Part shown: piece after piece, positions 44,561-57,131 of the stretch
How positions within the stretch are numbered: position 1 is the first letter of the stretch
Layout: each line of letters begins with the position of its first letter
NCBI GenBank assembly: GCA_030549775.1
Contig: CM060180.1
Span: 32,399,090 to 32,463,089, forward strand
DNA length: 64,000 nt
Source: Tamarix chinensis
Lineage: Eukaryota; Streptophyta; Magnoliopsida; Caryophyllales; Tamaricaceae
Direction of reading: 5' to 3'
Notes under the pieces: generated by a model
What the model was told of the DNA's origin: nothing
Database searches by the model: none
The model's input: the letters and a program-made list of their open reading frames with translations, nothing else
Made by a program: the position numbers and the translations under genes

Positions 44561-47260
44561 TATGACCATGGTTGGAACACCCTTGATTTACAAACTAAAA
44601 ATATTTTGAAATAAGTGAAATAAAGTATAAGCTTAAAATTGACATCGAGAGCATTATCACCATACCTAGTGTAAGAAGGTCTCATTATCATGCTTATACC
44701 ATCTACTAAGGCTAATTAAAATGAGAAAATATATCAAAATTATTTATCAACACAAAACAAAAATGAAACACTAGCATGTAATAAACTTCGTGAGAATTGA
44801 ATTAGATGGGGAAATGGAAGTGAAAATGTTAATTACAACTAAAAATTATAAAATCAATAACAAAAACAAAACTTTGGGAATGTGATGACTCTCACTCCTC
44901 CCCACCACACATGCCATCCACACCATTAACATGTTCATACCCGATCTATACTATATTATTTGCTCACCATGTATATCATATATTAAACCTTTATTTAAAA
45001 CATGTAGCAAGTTAGCTAGGAGAACAACTAAATAACCCATTAAATAAAGATATGATACATTAGTTCATATAGTTTATTTAAATTGAACACTACTCTTAGA
45101 ACTTCATATGAAAATTCACATGCTGGTATTTATTGATCCATATAATCAAGTAACCCAATAACATATTAATTAGATTTAATTAATTGAGAAAGCAACTAAA
45201 ACCTAACAAAAGGGTTACCTAGCAAAACCATTAGAATGAATCCAAAGGGGTAAATATCCAAACAAACCTACCATATGAACCTATTGAGAAAACATAATGG
45301 AATCAATCCAGTTGGGTAAATCTCACCTATGTCATCCAATATTTAAGTGTGCAAACCCCTAAAAGATTTGTAGACCTATAATAGAGGAGACATGGAATCC
45401 AAACTAGTTATTAGCTAGGTAAAAAAATCAAGTGACTACACGTCTCTAAAATTTAATGAAATGCTATTGCCAATCCTTAACTTTGGGTGGTCAACTCCAC
45501 AAGACCCTAAGTCTAATTCAGGTATTTCACTTAAAATTTTAGCGCCTTATTCAAGATGACTATATAATGTAACCAAAACACAAAATTGTTTCATTCCTTA
45601 TTTAATCACCTTCCAATATTAAAGTACCTTCATTATTATTCACTTTTGAAAATAGAACCTTCCATAAATAGCATTCTCCATATATACTACTTTTCTCAAA
45701 GAAAGATTTCCAAAATTAGATCACTAGAGTCATGATCCAACTAACATCAAAATTCCATACCCATCAGGCCACCAAAGCTTTTATATATAATAAGCTCATA
45801 AGATACTTTACACCATAAATATCATATGATCACTAAATAAAACATAAAGTCATACTAGCACCTTATATTTTAACTATGTTCACAAGAGAAGTTTATAAAA
45901 AGCATATATATATATATATATATATATACTTGTATTCATATAACTCATAATTCAAATAAAATTTAGAAGCATGTCAACAAGAGGTAAGAATTTGTAAACC
46001 AAATGTTATCATGTACATTAAATTAAAACACCTTATATCATATATTACAAAGATAGGATCACATATATCAAAATAGTGTGGATAATTTACACTGGGTACT
46101 TAGAAAGGTAAGTGAGTTACCTCATATATGACTCAATCATCAAAAGCTCAAAAGTCAAGGTAGCCATATAGTTAATACTAATGTACTATATTATAAATTA
46201 TAGCAAAATATTTTAAATAAATATATTTTAGGCGTCTTAGGTCTAACTTGTCAATAACCATACGTTTTCTAATCTATTATATATTAGCCTCCTAGTCCAA
46301 ATATAATTAAGTCTATAGAGGATTATTTTAATAAATAGACAAAGTACCAAAGAAGGGTCGATTAAGGTTTAATAAATGAGTTGAATGACCTTAGAATAAA
46401 GTCAGCGTACTATTAATTTTACTCACATACCCTACAATCTTACTATCATAGTGACTACTACTGCTATTCACATACCCTACAGTCGTATTACCACGACTAC
46501 TAGTACTACTACTACTACTAATTAAAGTAATCATGAATTACGGGAGTGAATTAGTAGATTAACCCACTATACATTCGTATATCTATACATGTGGTCATGT
46601 GGACCCAAATAACATACCTATCTTTATGTGATTAGGGAGTAGGTAGTTCATCTAAACTTAAACTAATTAGAAGGTAAAATATTACAATTATGAGCTGGTG
46701 TAGTCTCAAAATCACAACTATCTATATGGATTTATAAGATATCACTAATATAATGGTCAATAGATAGTAACTAACTAAAATAAATTAAATTATGATGGAT
46801 AGACGAAGACTCATGCGAGTCTCGATATCAGCAAACAATAAAATTAATCTACAAAGTTAAGTAGGAAATCATAACCATCATGAAGTACTCGTATATAGAC
46901 TGCCTCCATCTTACTGATTGTTCTGGAATTAACGATTGAAACTAAACAGCCATTAATGGCTACTCTCAAAATCAGTACAATGGAATTTGATGTTTCGATC
47001 AATTGAATGCCAGAAAGCAAAGAGTAAAATACCTATTTTTTAGGGCTATAGCAGGGGTTGGGGTCCCTTAAATTTTGTAGTAGAAGCGAAAATCAGGTAT
47101 GGGGATATGGGAGTAAGGAGTTGAAATAATGGTTTATTTGATTTGGATGAATAGGAATATGTATAACTATTATAAATTATTTTAGTTATTACTTATTGGT
47201 CATTGTTGGTATCTTTTAGACTCATTTAGAATATCTAATAGTAGCTATTTTGGTAGTAGA
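44561..47260. other. Intergenic AT-rich DNA
   Basis: No genes are recognised. It may include the decayed gag and LTR of the copia relic. Contains a (TA)n run at 45906-45929 and CTACTACTA triplets near 46498-46520. Confidence 0.5.
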
Positions 47261-47261
47261 A

Positions 47262-47500
47262 TTGTAAATGAGTAGAGACGCTTATGAGTTGTTTGTGCTT
47301 AACTTATTTATTAGTTAAATGAGTCGAATTTGACTTTTATTTTTAGACTCCCTTAATAAATGAGACGAGTTTCGGCATAAAAAGTTTAGATTGAAATTTG
47401 TTTATGATATAAAAGTTCGAAAGCATAAAAGTTATTTTTAAATTTGTTTATTAAATTAATTAAACTCGAACTTATTTTGACCCATCTTATTTATAATTTT
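47262..47500. repeat. Diverged hAT-like MITE (AAATGAGTCGA family)
   Basis: Contains GTTAAATGAGTCGAATTTGA and TTTGTTTATTAAATTAATTA, shared with 56266-56410 and 56901-57131. The ends are not determined. Confidence 0.4.
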
Positions 47501-49850
47501 ATTCGGTATTATATATATATATATCTTAGAAAATGAGGAATATATATATATATATATATATTAAAAGCAACGCGAATAAAAATCATACCATAAGATTATC
47601 CATAATAGAGGTGCAAAATATTTTTTGCACCCCTTGATTCAGCGCAAGGCACCACAACGGTAAGGCAAAAGAATAAAAACATATGACAGAGTGTAAAAAA
47701 TTAACCTAGCTCAAGAAAAATTCAATCATGCGATAATAAAAAAATCAATAATATAATTAATAAGTAAATATTTTTGTCGTTTGTGGTGAGATATAGATTG
47801 ATAAGATAATATATTTTAGTATTATATTATTGAATTTTTGTTGTATAGTTAGAGTTTAAAAAAAATTAAAAAAATTATTTTTTTAATTTTAAAAAGTATA
47901 TTAAAATTTCCCCCCTACTTTATTGTGGGTACTCTAAGCAATTAAACGGTCCCAAATGCATGATTTGTTTATGCTACATGGTTGTAGTGACTTGATAATA
48001 ATTATGGATTGATATCCCAATTTGGCAATCATGATTCATTTTGCACATTACTTACGGTGAGAGGTAAAAATTATTCCTCAATGCATAAACGTTGATAGTA
48101 ATTTCTCATTTTAATTTATTGATCTTTCTATCTTTTTTCTAACCTTTTTTTTATGTGCTCCTTTTTTCAACTTCGATATAATAAAACATAATATTTTTTC
48201 TCCCATACTTCATACTTGCTTGATCTCTATCTTAATACAATGTTACAAGGGGATGGGGATAGAAATGGAGAAGAAAAGAAATATGAAAACATTATTTAAA
48301 AAAAATTGGAACATAAGGAAACGACAATAAATAAATAAATTATACACACATTATATATATATATATATATAAATAGACCAAATTTATAGAAATTAAGAGA
48401 GAAAAATAAAAATAAAATAAATTAAAACTACTACCTACATTAATTGATGTAAACTATTAATAATATTTTTTTTAAAAGTTAATCTTCCGATATTGATTAA
48501 TGATATACCATTTTCGGACTTTAATATCTTAATATACTGATATAGTTTCATCAGGATTGTAAAAGGAAATATGAATATCCCAATCCAAACTGATAGATTA
48601 ATGATACATTGAGTTATAACTTTGTCTTACTTGATAATCAGAAACTCTTTATTAATTAACTAAAAGTTAATATTTTCTTTCATCAATTAGACCAACTTAA
48701 TAAATTAATAAATAATTTAGTAGACCTAGATTTTATAAAAAATATATTTCCAAAAGCTCAAAACAAAGTGCATCTAAAAAGATATGATAATATTTTTATA
48801 TTTTTGTGCAAAGATCACAACCAACTTAATTTTTTTGGTTTTAAAGATGCTCCATGTTTCTGCTCCTAATAAATAAATAAATAAATTATAGAAATTAAAT
48901 TAAATTATATTTGTAGAATAATAATGTGACAATTAATTTATTAAAATTTTAATTTAAAGCGTCATTTCATTTCATTTGAACAATGAAGTACCCAAAAAAC
49001 CTTATGATCTGCCCCATTCATACGAAAAAATTTACATTTTACAAAATATTATCACATATATAATACTATTCATTAAATTTTATTTAAATATTTACCAAAT
49101 TAAGGCATATTTATATTAGTATAAAATCTATTAATTATATATGGCATTTGCCTTCATATTTATTGGTATCTTTTTTTTAATATATAATTTTATTTGGATA
49201 TTTTCATGTTCAAATTTATTTCACTTTAATATTGAATGATTAAAATAAATAACTTTTATAATTTTATTTAGGTCTTAAGTTAAATATGTATTAAGTTAAA
49301 TATCCATAGAAAGAAAGTTAAAATATAAAATTATTGAGTATAATTAATTATTAAAAATATACGATGCTCATAAAATATTATATATATATATATAGTTGTT
49401 ATTGGTTTAACTAAGTTAAATAGCATAATAAGGCTCTAAAGTAGCATGTAAAATTATAGTAAAATAATATATTATTTTTTAAGAAAGAAACATTTAGAAA
49501 AAAAAATGAAAAAGTTTATTTATAATATTAATTAAGAACATATGGAAAACAAATTACCATATACAGATTTTATAATAAAGTATGTTAGCCCGAGTGCCGA
49601 CGCACGGTCATATATTTATAACCGTTTTACAATTTCGTACTTTCAAGTTTAAACTACATACATAAGTTTCATATAAAGTAAGCTGTGAAAAATTAGTTTA
49701 AGACATTTTATGTTATTTCATAATCCCCCCTTCCCCTCAGCCCCACGAAAAACAACTAGAAAGAGAGAGATCAAATAAATACAGCGGCAAGGAAAATACA
49801 ACACGAAAAAATAAAATAAAATAAGGAATTTAAAACGACGCCGACGACCC
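47501..49850. other. Intergenic AT-rich DNA and upstream region of the clathrin assembly gene
   Basis: Holds several (TA)n runs (47510-47524, 47541-47562, 48352-48371). At 49589-49609, CCCGAGTGCCGACGCACGG is a hairpin-like remnant. No gene is recognised. Confidence 0.5.
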
Positions 49851-49879
49851 GACCCAACCATATTTGTTCGTGTTTCTAG

Positions 49880-49998
49880 ATCCTAGTTTCTCTTTCCTGG
49901 GAGTCGACTTTTCTTCGTTTGCAGGCGGTCTCCGCTCTTTCTCTCTCCTCTCTTCCTCCCCCTCCCCTGCTCTCCCGTGGGGGCATCTCATAATTTAG
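49880..49998 (+). promoter_or_regulatory. 5' leader exon of the clathrin assembly protein gene
   Basis: A pyrimidine-rich stretch (CTCTTTCTCTCTCCTCTC, then CCTCCCCCTCCCC, 49935-49975) is typical of plant leaders. It ends at a donor, AATTTAG then GTATGTTC, at 49998/49999. The leader intron runs to 50599 (ATGGTGTAG), and a further 26 bases of leader precede the start codon. The transcription start is estimated. A weak TATA-like AATAAATA lies near 49774. Confidence 0.5.
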
Positions 49999-50625
49999 GT
50001 ATGTTCAGCTTCGGTTCTCCCTACCACCATTTTCGAATCCCCTGAATCCTTAAAGCTCATCAATTTTCCCCATTTTCGTTAGGCTGGAAATCATTTCAAA
50101 AGGCTAAGAATTTTGTCTCCGTCCAAATATTTCTTTTATTTCAAAATTTTGGATTAGATCTTTCTTTTTAGGTAATCAATATGAAGTTCACAGCTATTTC
50201 TTAATTTCAAGGTTTATTAACTTGCGATTCTACTTTGTTATTGCTTCTAGTATTAGTTAGCTCGTCAAAGTCTAGTTTGGGAATTTCTTTTGGGGGTGGG
50301 TTTTAGGCTTTTATCTAGCTCGATTAATTATTTACAGTAACATCTAATCTAGGTTCAGGTTTATTTTCATTGCTTGGCAGTTTTATTTGACTTCTGGTTT
50401 ATAAATCGCTCCTGTGTGCTGAGTTTCTTGTTTTCTGTATGTAATCTAAAGTTGAATCGGTCGATCTATGGTTGCTTATATCAGCTACTGAAGTGATGAT
50501 TCAGTGTCAGCGGTTTTGTATTTGATATTACTGAATTGAATTTTTGTTTTTCTTTTATTTATTTATTTATATAATTGTTTGTTTATTTTTATGGTGTAGA
50601 ATTCTTTCTTTTTGAACGAGAGAGA

Positions 50626-53600
50626 ATGTCAGGAGGAGGTTCTAATAAGAGTCTGAGGAAAGCACTCGGATCCATCAAGGATACTACCACCATAAGTTTG
50701 GCTAAAGTAAACAGTGACTACAAGGTATTGATTCTGTTTTGTCTAAATACATATTTTTAAATTCATGTTATTATTTAAGGCACTTCTCTTGAATTTTTTA
50801 TTAGGGTACCCTCGCATCTGAGTTTTTTGTTGGATTAATGGTGCAATGTCTTATTGAGATCTTTTTCCATGTAATTGGGCCTCTGCAGGAAGTCGATATT
50901 GCTCTAGTTAAGGCTACAAATCATGTTGAGCACCCAGCAAAAGAAAAGCACATTAGAGGTCGGCGGTCTCATGCTGTCGACTACTTTGCATTTTCCATTC
51001 AATATTTTAAAGTAAACTAATATGATTCGCTTATTTTCTTTTCAGCGTATTTCTTCATTTGTCTGCTTGTGCTATATAGGCTCGTAAATATTTGAACTTT
51101 GATTGAATTATAATCCCTTATGTCTTGTTGTGTAGCCATATTTGCCGCCATTTCAGCTACACGACCTCGAGCTGATGTTGCATACTGCATACATGCTCTT
51201 GCTAGACGATTATCCAGGACACATAATTGGGCAGTATGTAATCGTCACCTGGATGCTTAGCTGGCAATAATAAATGGTTCAAACTGTTTGTGTGATGCTA
51301 AATTATGTCTTTTCTTGTTGATTCTGTAGGTTGCCTTGAAAACTTTGATTGTCATTCACCGTGCTTTAAGGGAAGTGGATCCAACATTTCATGAAGAAGT
51401 CATCAACTATGGTCGGAGCAGAAGTCATATGTTGAACATGGCACACTTTAAAGATGATTCAAGTGCATATGGTACCAGTAATACTTTCTAATGTTATTTC
51501 TTATTTATTGTTTTGTTCCGGAAATGTTAATGATCATTTTTGTCTGGATTCTATTCAGCATGGGATTATTCTGCCTGGGTCCGTGCTTATGCCTTGTTTT
51601 TGGAGGAAAGGCTTGAATGTTTTCGAGTCCTCAAATATGATGTCGAAACAGAACGCCCTGTAAGAGAATTTTATTCGCTTAAATTAATTTCTAAGTTTTA
51701 TTCCCTTTATTAGGATGTATATTCACTTATGTTGCCACTCGATTTTAAAATGCATTTGCTCAGTTGCACCCCAGCATTCATATTAGTGAACAACTGTCCT
51801 GCATTTGTGTTGAAGAAGGAACTGTGATAAAATTGCCAAAAAAAAAGAAGAAAAAAGAGAGTCAATGCTTACAGTTATTTATCAAATCATCATCAACAGT
51901 CTAGTATAGCTTTTTGCTTTTTTTGATTGTTTTGCAAATTTCGTTGAATTTTCCCTTACTTCAATAGCTGTTTGATCTCATATTGCCCAAAATTATCACC
52001 TTGTCTTTATGTTGGAAATTCTGTATTACGGTGTCGAGTGTAAATGTCAGGAAATGTATTTTGTTTTGCTAAAGTTTAAGAATTTGTTGGTTGGTTGGTG
52101 CTGGAAAAGTGATACAAATAACAAAATTTAGGACAAAAGTTGAAGAGTCCTAGATTCTTTAATTTTTCATTTGCCTATTCTGTGACACAGATTTGAGGAC
52201 CTTAAAATCATCTGCAATTGTCACTGTGTCACCCTGTTGCTCGTGATTTTGTGAATAACAACATGAATGATTCGTTATGCAGAGAACAAAAGATCTTGAC
52301 ACAGTTGATTTGCTTGAGCAACTACCAGCTTTGCAGCAACTTCTATACCGAGTTATTAATTGTCAGGTCAGACATCATTTGTTATTTGATTTTTGGTTTG
52401 TTGCATATGGCTATGGGGTATGTAATGCTCTGACCTGTGAGCTCTTCTTTATCACAACTGGTTCTTTGTTGTAATGTAATGTCTTGGTGCTTCAATATCA
52501 ATTTCAAATCTTCTGCAGCCTGAAGGAGCAGCAGTGCACAATCATATAATACAACTAGCACTATCTATGGTAAGTGAAATTTGCAAGCAGTTTAATTCGA
52601 CTAATTTTACTGGATTTGATTGAGATGGCATAATCTTCTTCCTTTTTTCCCACTTATTGCCGAACAACAGGTTGCTGCTGAGAGCATAAAAATTTACACT
52701 GCTATTAGCGATGGTACTGTTAACTTAGTTGACAAGGTAGGCTATGTTTTTTTTTTTACCCCCTTCACTGACTTTGGCTGCATCTCAAGATGGTTGATGA
52801 GATGTATATCCATCTTTTTACAACAGTTTTTTGAGATGCGACGTACTGATGCTGTTAAAGCTCTTGATATATACCGAAGGGCTGGGAAACAGGTGTGTTT
52901 TGTTGAGAATCATAACTACCAAATGCTAAAGTGTATGCAGCTATTTCTGCTTGAAAAGTTCAAAAGGAATCTCGCCTTCAGCATGGTTATAATTTTTTTA
53001 ACATTTCAGGCTGAGAGGCTTTCAGAGTTCTATGAAGTTTGCAAAAGCCTGGATATTGGCCGTGGAGAGAGATTTATCAAGATTGAACAGGTTATTATCG
53101 GGTTCTCTGTCATGCTTACACTTGGTTCCCTGTTGTTACAAGTGACAATGATCAAGTAGTAAATCATACCTTTTTGTTGTTGATGAAGCCTCCTGAATCA
53201 TTTTTGCAAGCAATGGAAGAGTATGTCAGCGAAGCACCTAGAGGATCAGCATTTAGAAAAGACCAGGTCTGTGAAATGAATCTTTAAATGGACAGTTTTC
53301 TTGGCTACCTTATCTCTTCTTCAAATATGATACTTCATCCTTGTATTTCTCATGTACTATATATATATGTATATGATGTACACGTGTATTTCTATAGATA
53401 TTCATATAATGTATATAGTACATATATGTATGTACACATGCATACATATATCTATCTATTTATGTATACTATTTATTTATGTTTGGTTTTATGAAGATCG
53501 CTCAGCATGAACTAATGCCAAAAGTCCATGACCCATGAACCTTCATACTTGCAATCATTTGTTGGCACACATGTGGCTATTTTCATATATGGTTTCAAAT

Positions 53601-54936
53601 TTGCAGGTGATTGATGAGCAAAAGGACACTGCTAAGGTTATTTTAGCAATTGAGGATAAGAAAGCTCCAGAAGTGGAGACGACAAGACCACCATCACCTC
53701 CTGCCCCTGAACCAGTTAAGGAGGAGAAGCCTGTTGCTGAACCTCCTGATTTGTTGGTAAATACTGAATAATAAGCTTTTTGCATCATGAGAAGAAGGGA
53801 AAAATATCCTAGAATTTCAAAATCCATGTTGACCAAAATTTTCCCTTTTCCTTGTGGCAGGGTTTAAACGAGCCTAATCCAGTTGCTTCAGAACTGGAAG
53901 CGAAGAATGCTCTAGCGTTAGCAATTGTTCCTGTTGGTAAGTTTTTGTTTGATATACAACCCTAAATTTTTGAGTCACTTGGGAGAAATTATTACGTGAG
54001 TCTGGTTTATTGTGAACTTTTCATGAATTCGTGGAGCCTTAGTACCCACAGTTGGATATATATTTTTCTCGTTGAGTTCTTAATGAGGCAGGTTAATCTA
54101 ATACTTTGTGAGTTCAGTTTGGTCGGGAGGAAGAAAATTTGGTGCTTTTACTTTTATCTTATTTTCGCCATTCTTCATAATTATTCAAATCCATCATGGT
54201 TCTGGTTCTGACAGCTGATCAAACGACCTCAGCTCCTGCTCCCACCCTACAGAACGGAGCAACAGGATGGGAATTGGCACTTGTCACTGCACCAAGCTCA
54301 AATGAGAGTAGCACTACTGCTAGCAAACTGGTAAATGTCAATTTGTACACTATTTACGTTTATGTTTCTCGATGTTGTCCATGTTTCAAATTTGTGATGC
54401 AAGATACCCATTATCAGTATCACTTGCTGAAATTGCGGACGTTAAGCTCCTTATACATGAACCTATCAATTCCATCTTTATACTAATGTCTAGGGGGAAG
54501 GCCGAAGGTTATGAATTAACTCATAACTCTGTACATGTTTGTTGTGTATTTGAAGGCTGGAGGACTGGATAAACTGACATTAGACAGCCTATACGATGAT
54601 GCTATGAGAAGAACCAACCAGAATTCTGCTAGCTACAATCCATGGGAGCCAGCCCATGGATTAAACAATCCAATGATGCATCAACATGCACACGACCCCT
54701 TCTATGCTTCAAATGGTGTTGCTGCACATGCATCTGTGCAGATGGCTGCCTACACCAGTCAGCAGCAAGCATTCCTTTTACAGCAGCAATATCAGCAGGA
54801 AATGATGATGAGGATGGGTGCATCACAACAGCCACAGCCTGCAAACTCTTTCGGAAATCCTTATGGAGCTAACCCATATGGACCAGGACCTGGGATGCCT
54901 GTGCAAACTCACAACCCTTATGCAGGGCTCTTGTAA
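50626..54936 (+). CDS. ANTH-domain clathrin assembly protein (AP180/CALM type), 552 aa, 15 exons
   Basis: The product is an adaptor that binds PI(4,5)P2 and clathrin and helps form coated vesicles at the plasma membrane. Exons: 50626-50724, 50889-50958, 51136-51233, 51330-51471, 51559-51659, 52283-52366, 52519-52569, 52671-52736, 52827-52892, 53010-53090, 53189-53266, 53607-53756, 53861-53936, 54215-54330, 54556-54936. All phases join. The ANTH domain covers about residues 25-310, with the lipid-binding KATNH (41-45) and a basic AKEKHIR (50-56), then [20 protein letters not shown] and [19 protein letters not shown]. The flexible C-terminal part has DLL (360-362, clathrin-box-like), WELALV (406-411), DPF (473-475, AP-2-type), a Gln/Met-rich stretch and the C-terminal NPYAGLL. 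Length fits the plant family (about 540-570). From memory it is closest to Arabidopsis At5g35200. The start is the first ATG after the leader intron, context GAGAGAATGTCAGG. Confidence 0.94.
53340..53470. repeat. TA/CA-rich simple sequence in intron
   Basis: Imperfect TATATG/TACATA repeats in the 340 bp intron 53267-53606 of the clathrin assembly gene. Confidence 0.75.
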
Positions 54937-55145
54937 AAAAGCCACCAGGAAGAATGACGATGAGGGCGGGAATCATTCAATGATTTGGTTCGGATTCTGG
55001 TAAGTGTTTACTAAGGGGAGAGATGTGTACCATATTGTGATGTACAATGCGAGGTAGGGTAGCGAATGAGTTGTTTAATAACTAGTGAGAGGGGAGATCC
55101 ATTTTTTTTTTTTATAAATAATTTGTTATATTAATCATCATTATA

Positions 55146-55215
<70 letters not shown>

Positions 55216-55260
55216 TTGAATGTGAACTGGGTAATAATGTTTTCGTTGCATATAATATAT
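54937..55260 (+). terminator. 3' UTR region of the clathrin assembly protein gene
   Basis: Follows the TAA stop at 54934-54936. Candidate AT-rich poly(A) elements include TATAAATAATT (about 55113) and ATATAATATATAG (about 55249). No single canonical AATAAA is obvious before the microsatellite, so the end is uncertain. Confidence 0.4.
55146..55214. repeat. (ATT)n microsatellite, about 22 units
   Basis: An uninterrupted ATT run 210 bp after the stop codon of the clathrin assembly gene, probably in or just after its 3' UTR. Confidence 0.95.
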
Positions 55261-56265
55261 AGTATTATGTAAGTCTTTTATTTCCTTAAAGTGTGTTTGT
55301 TTTAGGGCTCCAAGTCCTTTTGCATCTTTATTTACTGTTGACCTCTTTTCTTCCGATACTTCAACCCACCACCACTTATGCATTCACATGGAATTACTTA
55401 TTTCATAGCAACAAAATAATCTTTATTGAAGTATAGTTCACCTCTAAAAATAAAGGCTTTATTTGGATTGAGATTGAAAATTTAAAAATGATTAAAATTT
55501 AACAGTGATTTATTTTCAAAACCTTACAATTATAAATTTATTATTTAAATAAACAAAATTCATATCTCTTGTTAGAATATTTTTATATATGGAATTTAGA
55601 TGGAGTATTTATATTATTTTTTTTACCTATAAGACTATACAAAAATATTATAAATTTATATTAGAATTTTATATGGTGGAATTTTAATATAAATTTTACA
55701 ACTTTTGAGAATTGTCCACATTATATTTTAGAATATCCGAAAAAAGTATTTGGATTAAAAAAATTATAACTTTTTATTTTTAAAATAAGATTCTTCCTGA
55801 AAATTCTATATTTAAGCAACCCCAGAAGGATAATTAATATAAACCGAAGCTTTGTTTGGGTATAGCTCTTCTAGGAGGAATTTTATTAAAAAAATAATTT
55901 ATAATTTTTTTTAATCTAAATATTTGATATTAGTGTCCTAAACTAAAATTTCAATACTTCTTAAAAGTTTTAAAATCCATATTAAAATTTTAGAAAATAA
56001 CATTTTGGAATGAATTTACTGTGCTTGCATAGTCTCATAGGTAAAAATAATAATGATAAACTCTATCTCAATTATATATATAAAAATATCCAAGCAAGAA
56101 AAAATTAAATTCTTTATTCAAAATTTTTATCCAAATAATGGAGTTATAACTATAGAATTTTAAAAGAAAAATATTTTTAAATTTCATGATTTTTAAAATC
56201 CCATCATTTGTAAATATCAAATGAATATTTCAATATGATGCATTGAATTGACACATACTTAATAT
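55260..56265. other. Intergenic, very AT-rich
   Basis: Contains two MITE-like starts, GGCTTTATTTGGATTGAG (55455) and GCTTTGTTTGGGTATAGC (55849), but no matching ends or target duplications could be fixed. Confidence 0.4.
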
Positions 56266-56410
56266 TAGGGTTATAAACGAGTCAAGTTTATTGTGGTCTA
56301 ACTTATTAAAAACTCTATTCGAATGGCTTATTTAGTTAAAAAATTAAACTCGAATATTAATTTTAGGCTTGTTTATTAAACTAATTAAGTCTTAATAAGA
56401 AAAAATTTAT
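56266..56410. repeat. hAT-like MITE fragment
   Basis: Starts TAGGGTTATAAACGAGTC and contains GCTTATTTAGTTAAAAAATT and TTGTTTATTAAACTAATTA, shared with 47262-47500 and 56901-57131. Confidence 0.45.
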
Positions 56411-56900
56411 AAACTATTTTAGCTAAAATATATTAACCGAAAGCTTTCCTACAAAAACAACAAATATATCTATATATAAAAATAGAGTTTTGAGATTACA
56501 TATTTTATCGCCTAGAGCCATCAACATAATTGTTTTTAACTCATCAATCATATTTTTATTAAATAAATGATATTAAGTGAAAAAAAACTTCCTCGATTGT
56601 TGTCATCCATCAAACAAATACAAATGATGCCAATCATCACCCATCATATGAGAAAATCTTTACATACACGTTACATATTGATAGTTACTTATTTTCACAC
56701 TAACTTACCTAACAATCAATATATATATATATATAAACCATATATTTATCCGCTTTAAACCTTTGACAACATTACTGTCAACTCATCTTTCATTTTTTTT
56801 TATAAAATAAAAGATCCCAAAGGAGAAAAACTTATTCGCTTGTTGCCCTCCATAAGCCAAAATAAAATTGCCGATTGTTATCTTTCATATTAGTAAAAAC

Positions 56901-57131
56901 TAGAGTTATAAATGGGTTAACTAGTTGTTAGCTCTTTTGTTTAATTAAATAAATCAAACCCAAGCTGAGTCTAAGCACAACAAAAAAAAATATTCGATTA
57001 GTTTATAAAACTATGCTTGTGAACTCGACTTGACTTATTTATTTAGTTAAATGAGTCGAGTATAAGCTTTAGTTAATACATAAGTTGAGCATGAGCTTGG
57101 AGGTGATCGACCCAACTTATTTATGTCCCTA
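56901..57131. mobile_element. hAT-like MITE
   Basis: The left end TAGAGTTATAAATGGGTT and the minus-strand right end TAGGGACATAAATAAGTTGG form an imperfect TIR. The interior has TTTAGTTAAATGAGTCGAG. Length is 231 bp. The 8 bp flanks do not clearly match, so the copy is old. Confidence 0.5.

Noticed and set aside
52620..53159. Long + strand frame of 179 codons
   Set aside because: It reads through exons 52671-52736, 52827-52892 and 53010-53090 of the clathrin assembly gene together with their introns, so it is not a separate gene.
55455..56240. MITE starts GGCTTTATTTGGATT and GCTTTGTTTGGGTATAGC
   Set aside because: Each has a plausible left end but I could not find matching right ends or target duplications, so boundaries cannot be supported.
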